DNA of 64,000 bases, from contig CAADRB010000027.1 in the NCBI GenBank assembly GCA_900708905.1, forward strand, positions 684,220 to 748,219, written 5' to 3'. The notes beneath the pieces were generated by a model. It worked only from the letters and a program-made list of their open reading frames with translations, was not told where the DNA came from and searched no databases. A program made the position numbers and the translations under genes. Below are positions 10,910-21,800 of the stretch, piece by piece (the stretch's first letter is position 1; the number at the start of each line of letters is the position of its first letter). The DNA is from Hymenolepis diminuta. Taxonomy: Eukaryota > Platyhelminthes > Cestoda > Cyclophyllidea > Hymenolepididae.

Positions 10910-11538
10910 TTACTCTAACTCTAGTAAGATATTTAATTTCCTAAATTCGGGTCCATTTTCCAATATGCCATGTGTTATAGACGACTGACGTCGATGACTA
11001 TCTATCGAGAACGATAAGCTCTCATTGGGACTATCCAACCACAGGTTGTCCAGTTGTGTGTTATAAAACCTAGACAGCTGCCAATCACCACACGGAGACA
11101 TTGGCGGCAAAGTATAACTGATTTCCCACAAAGAAACATTTGTACGAAAAATTAACTTCTCCATCAAAAAATTAGTGGTCTTCTCGGTCATCTCCGAATG
11201 ACTTGACTTTCCCTTCAGTGGTGGACGAATTCGTGCTGTGATAGCATTCATTAGGTCACAAGCATCATAGCACAAACCTAAAGAATCAAATGAAAGTGTG
11301 GAGTAAAATGAGATTCATAATTAAATACGAAGATAGAGCATATTAATGATCAAATCAGTAGCTCTACCAATAATCTTAAAATAATACTGTTATAAATAGT
11401 AGATGCTAATCAACATTTGGCGATGAGAAATAAATGAATGACGATACGATCTTGACTACTGTTTCCATTAGGCATATAGATACCTACGCAGATCCAAATC
11501 ATCACGATGGGACGTCGACAGCGAGAAGTGACTGACAT
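10910..11538 (-). CDS. Unidentified protein, two-exon model (140 aa)
   Basis: I do not recognise this gene. The better-supported part is exon 2, 11277-10910, opening after ATTCTTTAG. It encodes LCYDACDLMNAITARIRPP, then WEISYTLPPMSPCGDWQLS, a Ser-rich stretch and a TAA stop. It is markedly less AT-biased than its surroundings. A phase-compatible exon 1 lies at 11538-11484: ATG, 18 codons plus one base, ending GTA G before GTATCT. The total is 423 bp, exactly 141 codons, with a 206-bp GT-AG intron. Exon 1 would add a Cys/Arg-rich start and a short hydrophobic run (IVMIWICVGLC). Caution: exon 1 falls inside one arm of an inverted repeat pair (see 11455-11610), so the true 5' end may differ. Confidence 0.4.
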
Positions 11539-11610
11539 CAAACGCAGAATCGTTTTGTATATAAATCTAATTTATTTATCAATAATTTGTGGTGACTCTC
11601 AATAATCTAG
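11455..11610 (-). repeat. Inverted repeat pair, left arm
   Basis: Minus-strand copy of the sequence at 12355-12540. Shared order on the copy strand: AAATAA, TTTATATACAAAAC, then GTCAGTCAC/GTCGGTCAT, TCTCG(C/T)TGTCG, GTGATGAT, TAGGTAT, and a weaker CGTCA block. About sixty central bases align without a gap. It covers the proposed first exon of the unidentified gene. Confidence 0.55.
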
Positions 11611-13226
11611 CGAATCGAGTGACTTGATTTAATTCATCTATTTGGCCAAGGTGTACAGTACAACAGAAATTCGCACACAGTTACGCATTGAAGGATTGAT
11701 TCACTAGTGAAATTTCATCAAATTTTGAACTTGAAAGATTTAGATTATACTTATGATATACCAAAATTTGTATCATATATTAGCATATTTAGTTCAAAAA
11801 TGTAAATTCGGTTCCCTCAAAGAATTACTTGCTTCTTTAACTTTTAATTTCATTTATTTCTTCTCACTTTAAATTCAATCTTATTTTCAACTGTTATTTT
11901 AACTGCTTGACAATTTGAGGAAATTACCATTTCGTTTTCCGTTTAATTTATTATGAAGCTTGTGAATTTTATTTACATGTTGCACAGAGCTTTACATCGG
12001 TAATAATACATATTTTATCATACTAAGCAAAAAAGGTATCGGTCCATATTGCTGCAGTCTATATTTTAAATGAAAATTCTTATTATAAATATTTGTATCG
12101 TTCTCGAATGTGCAGAAATAATCTTAGGTAACTAATAATTACAAATCATGTCCCATTTACTTCTCAAACTGATTTATTGCTACCCTCAATGGCATTTGCG
12201 TTAATTGAAAAGGCTCAGGAAGCTTATCTAATTTTCAGGTCTTCATTCTAATTGCAATAACATGAAAGATCTATCAGAGCCGCATCGATCGAATAGGCAG
12301 AATAAATCAAATCAGATTATGCCGTCAGATAAGTTCGGAGGTGGCAGAGGAGCCACATCCCCAATCTATTATTTAGTAAATAAGGTTTATATACAAAACA
12401 TTTCTTTGTTGGACGTCGGTCATGTCTCGTTGTCGGAGTCTCGGTGTGATGATGGACACTCGTTTAGGTATTTATGTACAAACACGCAAACACACAGCGG
12501 GACCGCCTGTGGACATCTTTTCGTCAGTCAATCATATCTAATCCCTAGATGATAATAGACATCTGCCAGTTATAGCAAATTTTAAAATAAATCTGTAGGG
12601 TAGCATTAAAAATCAAGGTCACTTGAGGTCAAATTGATATTAGAATCGATCATATAAATACTCTTGTGAATACAAATGCACGGATATAAGTTACATCACT
12701 GAACACGTCTAAATTTTACCGTACCATAATGTTTGCTGGTACAAAAGTTGACAGTGGATTTGTTTTATTCTGTTCCACCATATTATCAATTAAAATAGAT
12801 GCAGTCATTTTATTAGGCAGGCTCTTTCTTTTTTACTTTCATTACATAATTAGTTTTGATTTGGACGTCATACATCATAGTCGAAATTGGGCATTGCGCA
12901 CATCATGAAAATATAAAAAAATGCCCTTCGTTTGATAAATAAACATCAGTTTAGTATGTGCTAAGTCGCAAAACAAAATAAAAGATGAAAAATAATTTCA
13001 GACTAATTAATGAGCCTATTTAATGTTCATCAGACAAAATAAAATGATGGATCATTACGTTAACAAAAATAATTTTAAATAATCATTTAATGAAAGAAAA
13101 TTATCTAAAATTTGCTGGAAATAGAGTAATTAAAATTTTCTAAAGGATTATCTTGGTTCTTTAAACTTCGGCAGTGGCGCTAAAGACACTTCTCTTCAGT
13201 GCGTGTTGATACTTTGGTAGCTGATT
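11611..13226. other. Intergenic between the minus cluster and RPS27A
   Basis: Divergent interval. Apart from the repeat arm at 12355-12540 it is AT-rich with no supportable gene. The last 100 bases (ACTTCTCTTCAGTGCG, 13188-13203) contain a pyrimidine-rich stretch ending in AG, which could be a leader acceptor or a TOP-like start for RPS27A. Confidence 0.45.
12355..12540 (+). repeat. Inverted repeat pair, right arm
   Basis: Plus-strand counterpart of 11455-11610. It lies inside a 96-codon frame (12262-12552) that I do not call as a gene, since the frame has no recognisable domain and consists largely of this repeat. The conserved TAG/GTATTTAT junction corresponds to the donor proposed on the other arm. 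Confidence 0.55.
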
Positions 13227-13727
13227 ATGCGTTTGCTGTTAAAGCGCGTCGACGGGACTACTCTAGCCCTTAACTGTGAAGCCAATGACACAGTTGCTGA
13301 TGTCAAACGTCAGATTGAGTCTAGGGAAGGAATTCCGTGCTCCGTTCAATCGCTTTCTTATGGTGGCTCATTTTTAAGTGATGAGGATGCTCTGGAAGAT
13401 ATTTGCTCATCAGATCTCGCTCACTTTGACTTAAATGTTGATCTCCTTGGTGGTGCCAAAAAGCGAAAGAAGAAGGTATATACTACACCCAAGAAGATCA
13501 AGAAGAAGCCAAAGAAAGTTAAGCTCGCCACCTTGAAGTTCTACTCGGTATATTATTTTGATTCCACTTATTAAAAATGCTTTCAGGTTGATGCCACCGG
13601 CAAACTTAGCCGTCTTAGGAGAGAATGTCCCAACAAGGAGTGCGGTCCTGGTTCCTTCATGGCCAGCCACCACGACAGAGAATACTGTGGGAAATGTCAT
13701 CTTACTTATAAGCATGGTACACAATAA
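13227..13727 (+). CDS. RPS27A: Ubiquitin-like/eS31 (S27a) ribosomal fusion protein
   Basis: Precursor of small-subunit ribosomal protein eS31: an N-terminal ubiquitin-like domain that ends in Gly-Gly and is normally cleaved off. Exons are 13227-13547 and 13587-13727, with a 39-bp GT-AG intron at phase 0; the product is 153 aa against about 156 in most animals. Residues 1-76 align with ubiquitin without a gap. The eS31 part runs 77-153 with a basic segment (AKKRKKK) and a zinc ribbon, C121, C126, C141 and C144, in RRECPNKEC and YCGKC. The ubiquitin-like domain is highly diverged: Lys48 is Ser, Lys63 is Asp, Lys11 is Thr, Lys29 is Gln and Ile44 is Ser. Only Lys6 and Lys27 remain. It therefore cannot act as normal ubiquitin. 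Two AATAAA hexamers follow, the first overlapping the stop. Confidence 0.95.
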
Positions 13728-13738
13728 ATGTCAATAAA
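13723..13738 (+). promoter_or_regulatory. RPS27A: Polyadenylation signals of RPS27A
   Basis: AATAAA at 13723-13728 overlaps the TAA stop (13725-13727) and a second copy lies at 13733-13738. NAA38 has the same stop-overlapping arrangement. Confidence 0.7.
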
Positions 13739-15489
13739 TTGAGAGGGTATTGATATTTAATCTTTTTTATTAGTCGTTTGATGGTTTTTAATAGTCAACG
13801 TAAATCCGATTCCGTATAACTTGTTTGTGTCAATTTCTAAGCGCTTTTAACTATTGGTATAGGTTTTTTACGTCATGCACTTGTGGTTTTCATTTATTGG
13901 ATTTAGTTCTGTTGTTCAAAATTCCTGCTCTTCGATGATTGAATGGTATAGTTTATAAGTGTTAGGTATGTCATAGCATAAGTCAGTAAACGTCTAGTTT
14001 TTAAGTAAATATGTTTCGAGGCGAGTTTAAGCGCCTCTAGTTTGTTTTGTTCATGTTAGATTTCATTGTTTTGTGCCATTTGCGATGTCTCAATGCACTT
14101 AAACAGTTTTGGTTATATTGAAGTTATCATGGTTGTTTCGCACCTTGGATTCTGTTCAATTGATGATTGCATACATAATTTCCGTTCTTTAACTCTTGAA
14201 GAGTGTGCACGGTTAGCAATTAGTAAATAGTTTTCATCCACATAGCGGAAAATTTTCATCTCATCTGGGTGGTAATGGCCGATTCTTCGGGTATCAGCAT
14301 CGCTATTGTTTACAGTAAGGTAGTCTATGACCTAGGCGAATGTACTTCGAGTTGCTCAGGGTTCCTAAGGTGAAGTTTGGTCCTGTTAAGCGATAACTGT
14401 CGCAACAGGCAGGAGATTTGTTGGTGCATATTTAATTTCTGTGAACTGAGGGATAAGTTTTCTTGCCGCTTCTGTCTAGGTATTGCTCAAGGTCAATGTT
14501 GCAGCGCGTCTTCTTTTATTACTATTACTTTTGGAGTTGACCAGGTCTGACAGATTGGTTATAGCGGGAGAGTCTGTAGGTTACAAGATGTAAGATGAAA
14601 AACCAAGATGTTGCGCTTTCAAACTGCCAGAACTCAGCTACCATAAGGCAGTAATGAGACGAAGTCGGTGACAGGAGAATTCGAAGCACGGTTGCCAGAT
14701 AACGGTGGAACTCGACTACGGTTGGAGAATGAGCCATACATAGCCATGTGAAGGAGGCAATTAATTTCTGTAAACGAATCGGAATTAGAAGTAATGTAAT
14801 AAAGTCGAAAATTAGTAATAATAAAATCAGTAATAGTCGATCAGGAATAAATATTCCTAGAACCTTTTCGGAGTAAAGGCTATTGCGCCATCTGTATCTT
14901 TATAAAACTGTTAGCTGATGTAAGGTGGCATTTGCAGTCAGTTAAATTAAGCTAAAATGAGGTATATTCACCTAATTCAACTTATTAAAATCGTCAAGTC
15001 ATATTACTGTCAGATAAATTTAATAGACTTGTGAAATGAGAGGGAGGTATAAGTCGCAAATAAATTAATATGTACATTTCTGAGAATTAGCATCTGGTGT
15101 CATTGTCACAATCTCGATTGCAACTAGAGTTAGAGATCTTCGGTTACAAGGACGAACTGTCCACTATTCACTATTCTCTCTGCTTAGTCAACGTTAATTT
15201 GAGGGCTCTTCTCAACCTCCTATCAGTCGTATCTTTGGATTCAATCCATATGGTCAATTCCTTCATCATATGTAGCCATTTACGCAGTTCACTACACCTT
15301 TTGTTCATTAATATCCTATAAGTGATGGACCTGGGTAGTTCGCAAGCATTCATTTTTAGCACTCAGTTTCTGCGGTTCACAAGTTTTCAAATCAGAAGAC
15401 GAGTGAAAGCAATTTTATTCAAACATCATAAATCCATAAGCGTACAAAAACATTTTTACTAAAATTAATTAAGTAGCAATGTACGTTTA
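13728..15489. other. Intergenic between RPS27A and SLC17 gene ends (convergent)
   Basis: No gene called. 13990-14740 is richer in G and C than the rest and includes a 70-codon minus frame (14737-14525) without recognisable motifs. It may be an old repeat or retroelement remnant. The SLC17 3' UTR occupies the right end, with AATAAA on the minus strand at 15419-15414, about 70 bases past the stop. Confidence 0.5.
15414..15419 (-). promoter_or_regulatory. Polyadenylation signal of the SLC17-like gene
   Basis: AATAAA on the minus strand, about 70 bases after the stop codon. Confidence 0.6.
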
Positions 15490-15800
15490 TCATCTATAAT
15501 TCTCTTCAATATTATCCGCTTCATAGAGCTGCTGTCTCTGAGGTTGAAGTCTGCGCTGATTGGAAGTAGTATTGAGGTGACTGTTGCTGGATGGATGGAA
15601 GATGTTTCTGGATGGCCCAACGCTGCTGCCACCGCCTCCTTTTGCCCACTCCTGCTCTTGGCTTGAGGCGAAAATAAGGAAGAAAATTGCCGCAAAAAAT
15701 TGGCTTCCGGCTGCTAGGCTCATTGCAATAATCCAGCCGGCTTCTACACCCGTGCTTAGGTAGTGTACTACTACTGTGGCTATCACTGTTGATAATATTC
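15490..15800 (-). CDS. SLC17-like transporter exon 4 (last)
   Basis: 311 bp, opening GA ATA after ATCATCTAG. It encodes the last helices (GWIIAMSLAAGSQFFAAIFF), the family-specific FASSQEQEWAKG and a low-complexity tail rich in Gly, Ser, Gln and Asn, ending in a stop at 15490. Confidence 0.9.
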
Positions 15801-18800
15801 CTAGATGATAGAAATAGGGATGTTGGAATAGGAGAGAGTATATGAAAATGGGAGACAACTCAGATGACTGACGTTGCAACTTTTTATGAAAATGGTGTAT
15901 GGAAGTTTAACCTTAAAGGTACCACGTCTGTTAACTTACAGGTGTAATTAGAATTTATCTCATGTAGACTGAAGTGAAATGCGTCGTGCTATATATGCCG
16001 TCATCAATTCGCTTTTGGTTGTAGAAAGGATAAAAAATCGAAGTTGTATGTTAATCACGGAATTAAATGAATCGGTCAACAGGCTCTAAATATTGTGGAA
16101 GTAATCTAATCCATGAACATGGGATTCAAATGGTGAAGACCGAACAACAGAGTATTACAAAGAAAATGGATAAATCAAAGTGTTCTCGAAATCAGAAAAG
16201 GATGGCTTACGCATTCACCTTACCTTATTGGACTCGTTTGCTACTTTGTTATTGAGATGTTTTTCCATGATTAAAACCTGTAAGACCATTTTTGCTTTAC
16301 CGCGGGCGATTAACGGTCAGTAAACAGAAGTTTTATGCACTGAATATGCTGAATCTTAAATCATGGAATACCAAAGAAGCAGTTTATATATAATATTTGT
16401 TATTTCTTCTCTTGCCCTTAATACTTAGTCTAGACCTAGTAATAAATGCTTGTATCAAATGCGTTAAATGAACGATGGTATGCAGCATTTCTGAAATTAA
16501 GGAAGGGACTAGTTAACATACGTGATTTTAGACTTAAGCTCCCTTTGGACTTTAAAATTCTCATGGATCTAAGTAATTAAAATATACGAAACCTGTTGAT
16601 GGTTTGCTTAAAGATTATTGAGTGCAAGAAAACCCAGTTTCCTCAAAATAAAAAAAAGCTTTACATTTAATACTACAGAATGATTGAAAAATAGCCTTAA
16701 GTATAGACCGTCAGACGTTTAGATATTCACAAGTGTTCTAGGGGTACAAATGCGATAATGAATCGTCACTGAATAATAAGCCCAGACCATCAAGATTCAG
16801 TCACTCAAAGCTCAAAATCATAGGTCCTAAAATGAAGTCTCGAGCTGCTTAGTATGCGCTTATTTGCAAATCGAATGTAAAAGAATACCACAGATTATCT
16901 TAATAAATTAAATTATTCGATTTTGAAAGCGGAGAATAATTTTTCAGTCGACATTTATTTATTTAGTGAATATTAATTAATTATTATTTAATTATTACTT
17001 GTTTATTTATTGAAGATTCAGTTTATTCCCAGATTTGTTTAGGCCTGTGGACTGTGCGTAATTAATGTTGGTATTATCCTTCTGTAATTCAACCTTATCG
17101 GGTCTGTTAAGTTAGATCTGTTGCGATTAGCGGCTTTCTAGAGCTTACAATTCCATCATAGAGCCAAAATTCAGAAAAGAAACTGAGTGATTCCATTTTG
17201 ATAGGTTAAATAATTGGCTCTGTATTTAAGGAGTTTGTTTATCGAAGGATACTATAAAAGAGACGACGAAAAATCCGGTCTTTCAGCGAGTCCAAAACCA
17301 CTAGCAGAAAAATAATATGTTATGCTGAAAGAGATTATATTTCGGAGGGCGAGATCGCTAAAACTTCGACGGAAAATAGACTACATAGCAACTAAAATGA
17401 GAACGATTTTTCACTTCATCCATTAGTGGAAAAGGGAATTTTTTGGCAGTAGATTGGATGATAATTAACTAATCGACAGGATGAATTCATTCCTGTGATG
17501 CTTTATTAGAGTTCTTGCATGATTAACCTAATACAGCATATAACTACCCGAATGCGTCAGGTCGTGTTTGTAACCAGTGCAATATCTTGGGAAATCTAAG
17601 AGCCGATTACGGTATCCTACAGAGAAGAGCTGATTATAGCAGTTTGGCGATGGCGTTATCGAATTACGCGAACATGGATGCCCGAATCCTTTCAGTCGTG
17701 AGAAATAAATTCACTCAGATGAATTCATAAATATCGATGAAGAATCCCAGAGGCCACGTGAAAAATGTGGGTATGTTTCATAATAATCCTCACATAGGAG
17801 AAACTTTTGCAGTATGATATACTCAATACTATGATATTTATGAGTAGCATGGCAGATCTCCTCCACGCCGCTCGAATTACCATACTGCTTCGTGAATCTA
17901 ACAGACGCGACCACTGCCTATGTTCTTCCTTCTTTCAACCGTTGGATCCTATCCACCTAACTTATTAAAAGATGATCAGTGAGTTAGGTTCGGTCGTTGG
18001 TGACAACAGTTCTCTCTTCAACTTGATCATACGCAAAAATGAAAATGTGTATTATTATGTAGGTACCGTTAGCTGACTTTGCACTAGTTTCCGATTTGGT
18101 TCTCTTGAAGAAAACCAATTTAGATGTCTTATTTTCATTACTGGTCTCCGATCTGCTTTTTTAAATTCCCCTCTACTAGGATGTATTTTTAAACAATACT
18201 GTTCTAAATGGCTCATAATATAAATCGACTTATCGATAAGAAAACCTGCGTCTTATTTTAATACATTGGTTTGGATCGTTTTGTACACTGGTGTTATGGG
18301 GTCGTATTTGCAGATAGTGCAACATCTTAGAGAATCTAAGAATCAGTTGCAGTATCTTACAGAGGAGAGCAGATTATAGTAAAATGGATATACCGTATCA
18401 TAGAATGCATCAATACAACCTACCCTCTACTGATTATGCCTCAGATATTCGATTTGAATAATTATTTTCAAAGCAATTACAATTAATACAGATGAACCGC
18501 AACCGCCAATAAAGGTTGATACATTTCAGTTGTAATTAGGAGATTAAGTACCAAAATGTGAAAGCGCACAAAACGGAGAAGAGCGGGAGGATCTATGATC
18601 AGATATAAAATGTATGCATGGAAGCACAAATCAGAGTTAAATGCCAGAGCGAAATTCAAAACGTTGAGTTAAATATTAAAAGAATAAAATTCGAATTTCG
18701 ATCATTTAAATGTTCGATCACTGGTCACCCCATTGATTTTTCTTATTATTTATAGTCGTTAGAATAAGCAATTGGAATGAGTGAGTAGAAAGGTGATCGG

Positions 18801-21800
18801 ATTGAAAAAATCCTCTTCATTTCTATTTTACCTATCTTAAAACAATCAAACAAGGGAAACATTCTTTTAGCGATGCTCGTTAGGAAGTCTTCTCAAAAAT
18901 CAGAGGTGATAAGTGTGGGTAATTATTCCAATCTATGGGTAAGGTTTTAAGTTTCCAGAAAAGAGCAAGAGTGTTTAAAGTTTTATTCTGCCAGTTACTG
19001 TTGGCGATTAACACAGTTTAATATAACAAAGACAATTCTTACGATCCAGAGTGAAATGAAACAGTATATTGACTCAATCGTGTAGTACGGATACGATGGC
19101 CCATATGTCTGCTTTTCCAACCTATGACATTGTGGCACATAAACAAAATTAAATCAGTAAGCTTCCTATTTTTTCTTGTCTCAATTTCGTTTCCAGACGT
19201 GCAGTCCAGCTCTCCTTCTCCTTCAATTCTTTATCATCCAACAGACTAATTATCTACATGAACTCTTGCTCTTCTGATTTTGAAAAAGGCTGTTAAATCC
19301 CATTAGCCTATAAAATCGCTAGATTTAAACGTTATGGTATGATCAATGAGTTGACAAATAGGGAAAGGTGTGAGAATATTCATGCTAGAATTCAGTCAAA
19401 AGAAGAAAAATGGTTCACTAATTTCCATGGGTGGTTGAAATATTTGTGTATGACCTGATTGATTGACATAATGAAAAAAAGGGAAGAGGAATCACCAGGC
19501 GAATAAAGAATTAATAATTATCTCAAATCACAAAATTAGAAAGGCGTAAAACTGGTAAATGGGGTTAAGATAGAGATCGCTATTTGAAGAAGAGTTGGGG
19601 TGCCACTAACTTTGCAAATGGGTTTCAAGATCACACACCTTGAAGTGGTGTGCTATGTCCCAGAAAACATAGAAACATTAGTTTTATAACACTCACTTGC
19701 CTCTTTCCAAGAATATAACTACACAGACCCCAGGAGGAAGAAAAAAGAAGATTTTTTGTTCGGATTACGGATTCTGGTATTAAGCAAATAAATTTACTTA
19801 TTTTGAATTGGATTGACTATCTGGTTAGCCGATAATTACAGCACTGAGTTTTTCATCGATGGTACTCACCGATGTGAGTATTGAAATTCAATCATCTGTA
19901 ATGCAGTAAACGGGAGATGACGCTTGCGAGTTTCTTTCGAATGAACCGAAAATGTTCGATTAGGCTTCCAATCAGTTTGAGAATGTTACTATAGTAACTT
20001 TGCGACTTAGACAAAATATTGCGTACAAGCCAAACGTCGAAAACAAAGATAAGCGCGATTACAGTATGTACAGAGCAAAACATATTTGTATAATGAAAAA
20101 TTTATGCGTTAAATTTGCGTTGGAAAACAAAACAGGCATTGCAGCTTAATAAATTAAATTAAATATTTCAAATTATGTTGATTCGCAACCAAACCAAATT
20201 CGGAATGAATTAAATTTGAACTAAACTAGATTAAATCGGTGATAAATTTAACAAAATACTGCAATATTTACAATATTTGAATAAATAAAAAAGAAAACAC
20301 ATATCATTGAAATTAAATAGTAATATTTGATATTATTAAGCATATTATGGTTAATTATTTCCGTTTATTATAAATGTCTACACTGAATGACTAACAGATG
20401 GGAACATCTGACATCCTCTGGCATCCTCGTAGATTATTTTAATCCGAACATTTATTATCTCCTAAAGCCAGATTATTAAAAATAAGGCTAATTTTTCCTA
20501 GTTGTGGATAATTAGTTGATTCGGGAAGTTTCTAATGGTTATATTAAATCGAAAACAGGTTTGAGGTGTTAAAATTGATTAAATATCAGGTGCTTTATTT
20601 AATCATACGATAATGAAACATAGTAGGTTCTTTCCCATCATTTTTGCGCGATAGACCTGAAAGTCTTATGAATAAATGAACATTTCCCTAATGTCAGAGT
20701 TCGATTAACGTCTCTGTGGTTTTTCTTAGACTTGGAAAAAAGTGAGAGTTCAATTTATCTGAAGAACATTTCTCTTCTATTGATTTCTGTTTTTGAAAAT
20801 GAAAACATGGTCTGAATTGATTACTTAGTAATAAAGCTAACACTTCTCGTTGATGGAATGGTTACACATTTTTAAGCCATTACACATTTTCATATTTGCA
20901 GATTTTGAACTTTCCCTAACCTGCATGAAAGTTGGTTTCAGATACTTTTTTGAGTTTTTTTAAAAAAGCCTTCTTCTAGAGTTCCGTTTTATTTTGTTCT
21001 TTAACTAATAAAAAGTCTTTTTGATTCGAATTCAATCTAAAATCTTGGTTTCTAGGTTCCTTTTGCATTCTTTAATATATGTTTCATATTTTGTGGTGAA
21101 ATTCCTCAGTCTTCGGCGTCAATAAACTCGTTGTGACTTTTCCTCGACTACGTCATCTGTTGTCGTGAGTCGCTTAACGACTTTAATCAAGTTTATTTGC
21201 TTCTTCACATGGTTGTGTTTATGAATTGTTTCCTCAGCAGTTCATCGATTTCCATCGTTATCTAAAAATTGAGTTGTAATATCTCCTACATTGAATAACT
21301 TTACAGCTTACTTACTTACAAAATTGTTGCCTCCTCTCAGTTCTTGTTTAATACATATATTCTGTCACCAACTCTGTCACATTCCTGTCTTGTGGTGGCT
21401 GAGTTTGAGCAATCGAAAAGAACACTAGTACAGTTTGCCCCAAGCTGCACGGGGATCTTCTAAACTAGAGTCTATTTTGCAATAAATAATATCATAACAG
21501 AAAGTAATTTTTTAAATATATAACTGATAACATAATTAGAATACTATGCATGGATTCATTAAATTATCAAGTCATTGCTTACCGGTGAGGGTGCTGATAC
21601 TATTTGCGAATCCCATGATTAGTCCAGCGAACTTGGGAGCCAGTTCGATTACGCTTACTGCGTAGCCTGCCACAGCTAGACCCGAGACTCCTGAATTAAA
21701 AAATTTTAATTCACAAAAGATGAACAGGAATGAGTTTGAAGACTTGAATCCAAAGTTGATAAATTTAGCACCTCTACAAACATATTCAATCTGATGATAC

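Larger units (their letters stand above)
15801..21582 (-). other. SLC17-like intron 3 (5782 bp)
   Basis: Contains copies of dispersed repeat family 3 (17556-17640 and 18212-18379) and a diverged copy of family 1 (19085-19325). 20930-21420 is T-rich; on its minus strand it reads like decayed coding sequence with Lys/Asp/Thr-rich stretches, but no family can be named. No gene is called. Confidence 0.6.

Noticed and set aside
11484..12490. Possible spliced-leader RNA genes, from the conserved TAG/GTAT(C/T)TAT junction in both repeat arms
   Set aside because: Exon part does not end in ATG, no Sm-binding site or small-RNA terminator is evident, and the arms do not resemble known flatworm leaders.
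12262..12552. Plus-strand frame of 96 codons with an acceptable start context
   Set aside because: Most of it is the right arm of the inverted repeat pair; no domain and no downstream exon found.
13431..13724. Minus-strand frame of 97 codons
   Set aside because: Shadow of RPS27A across its intron.
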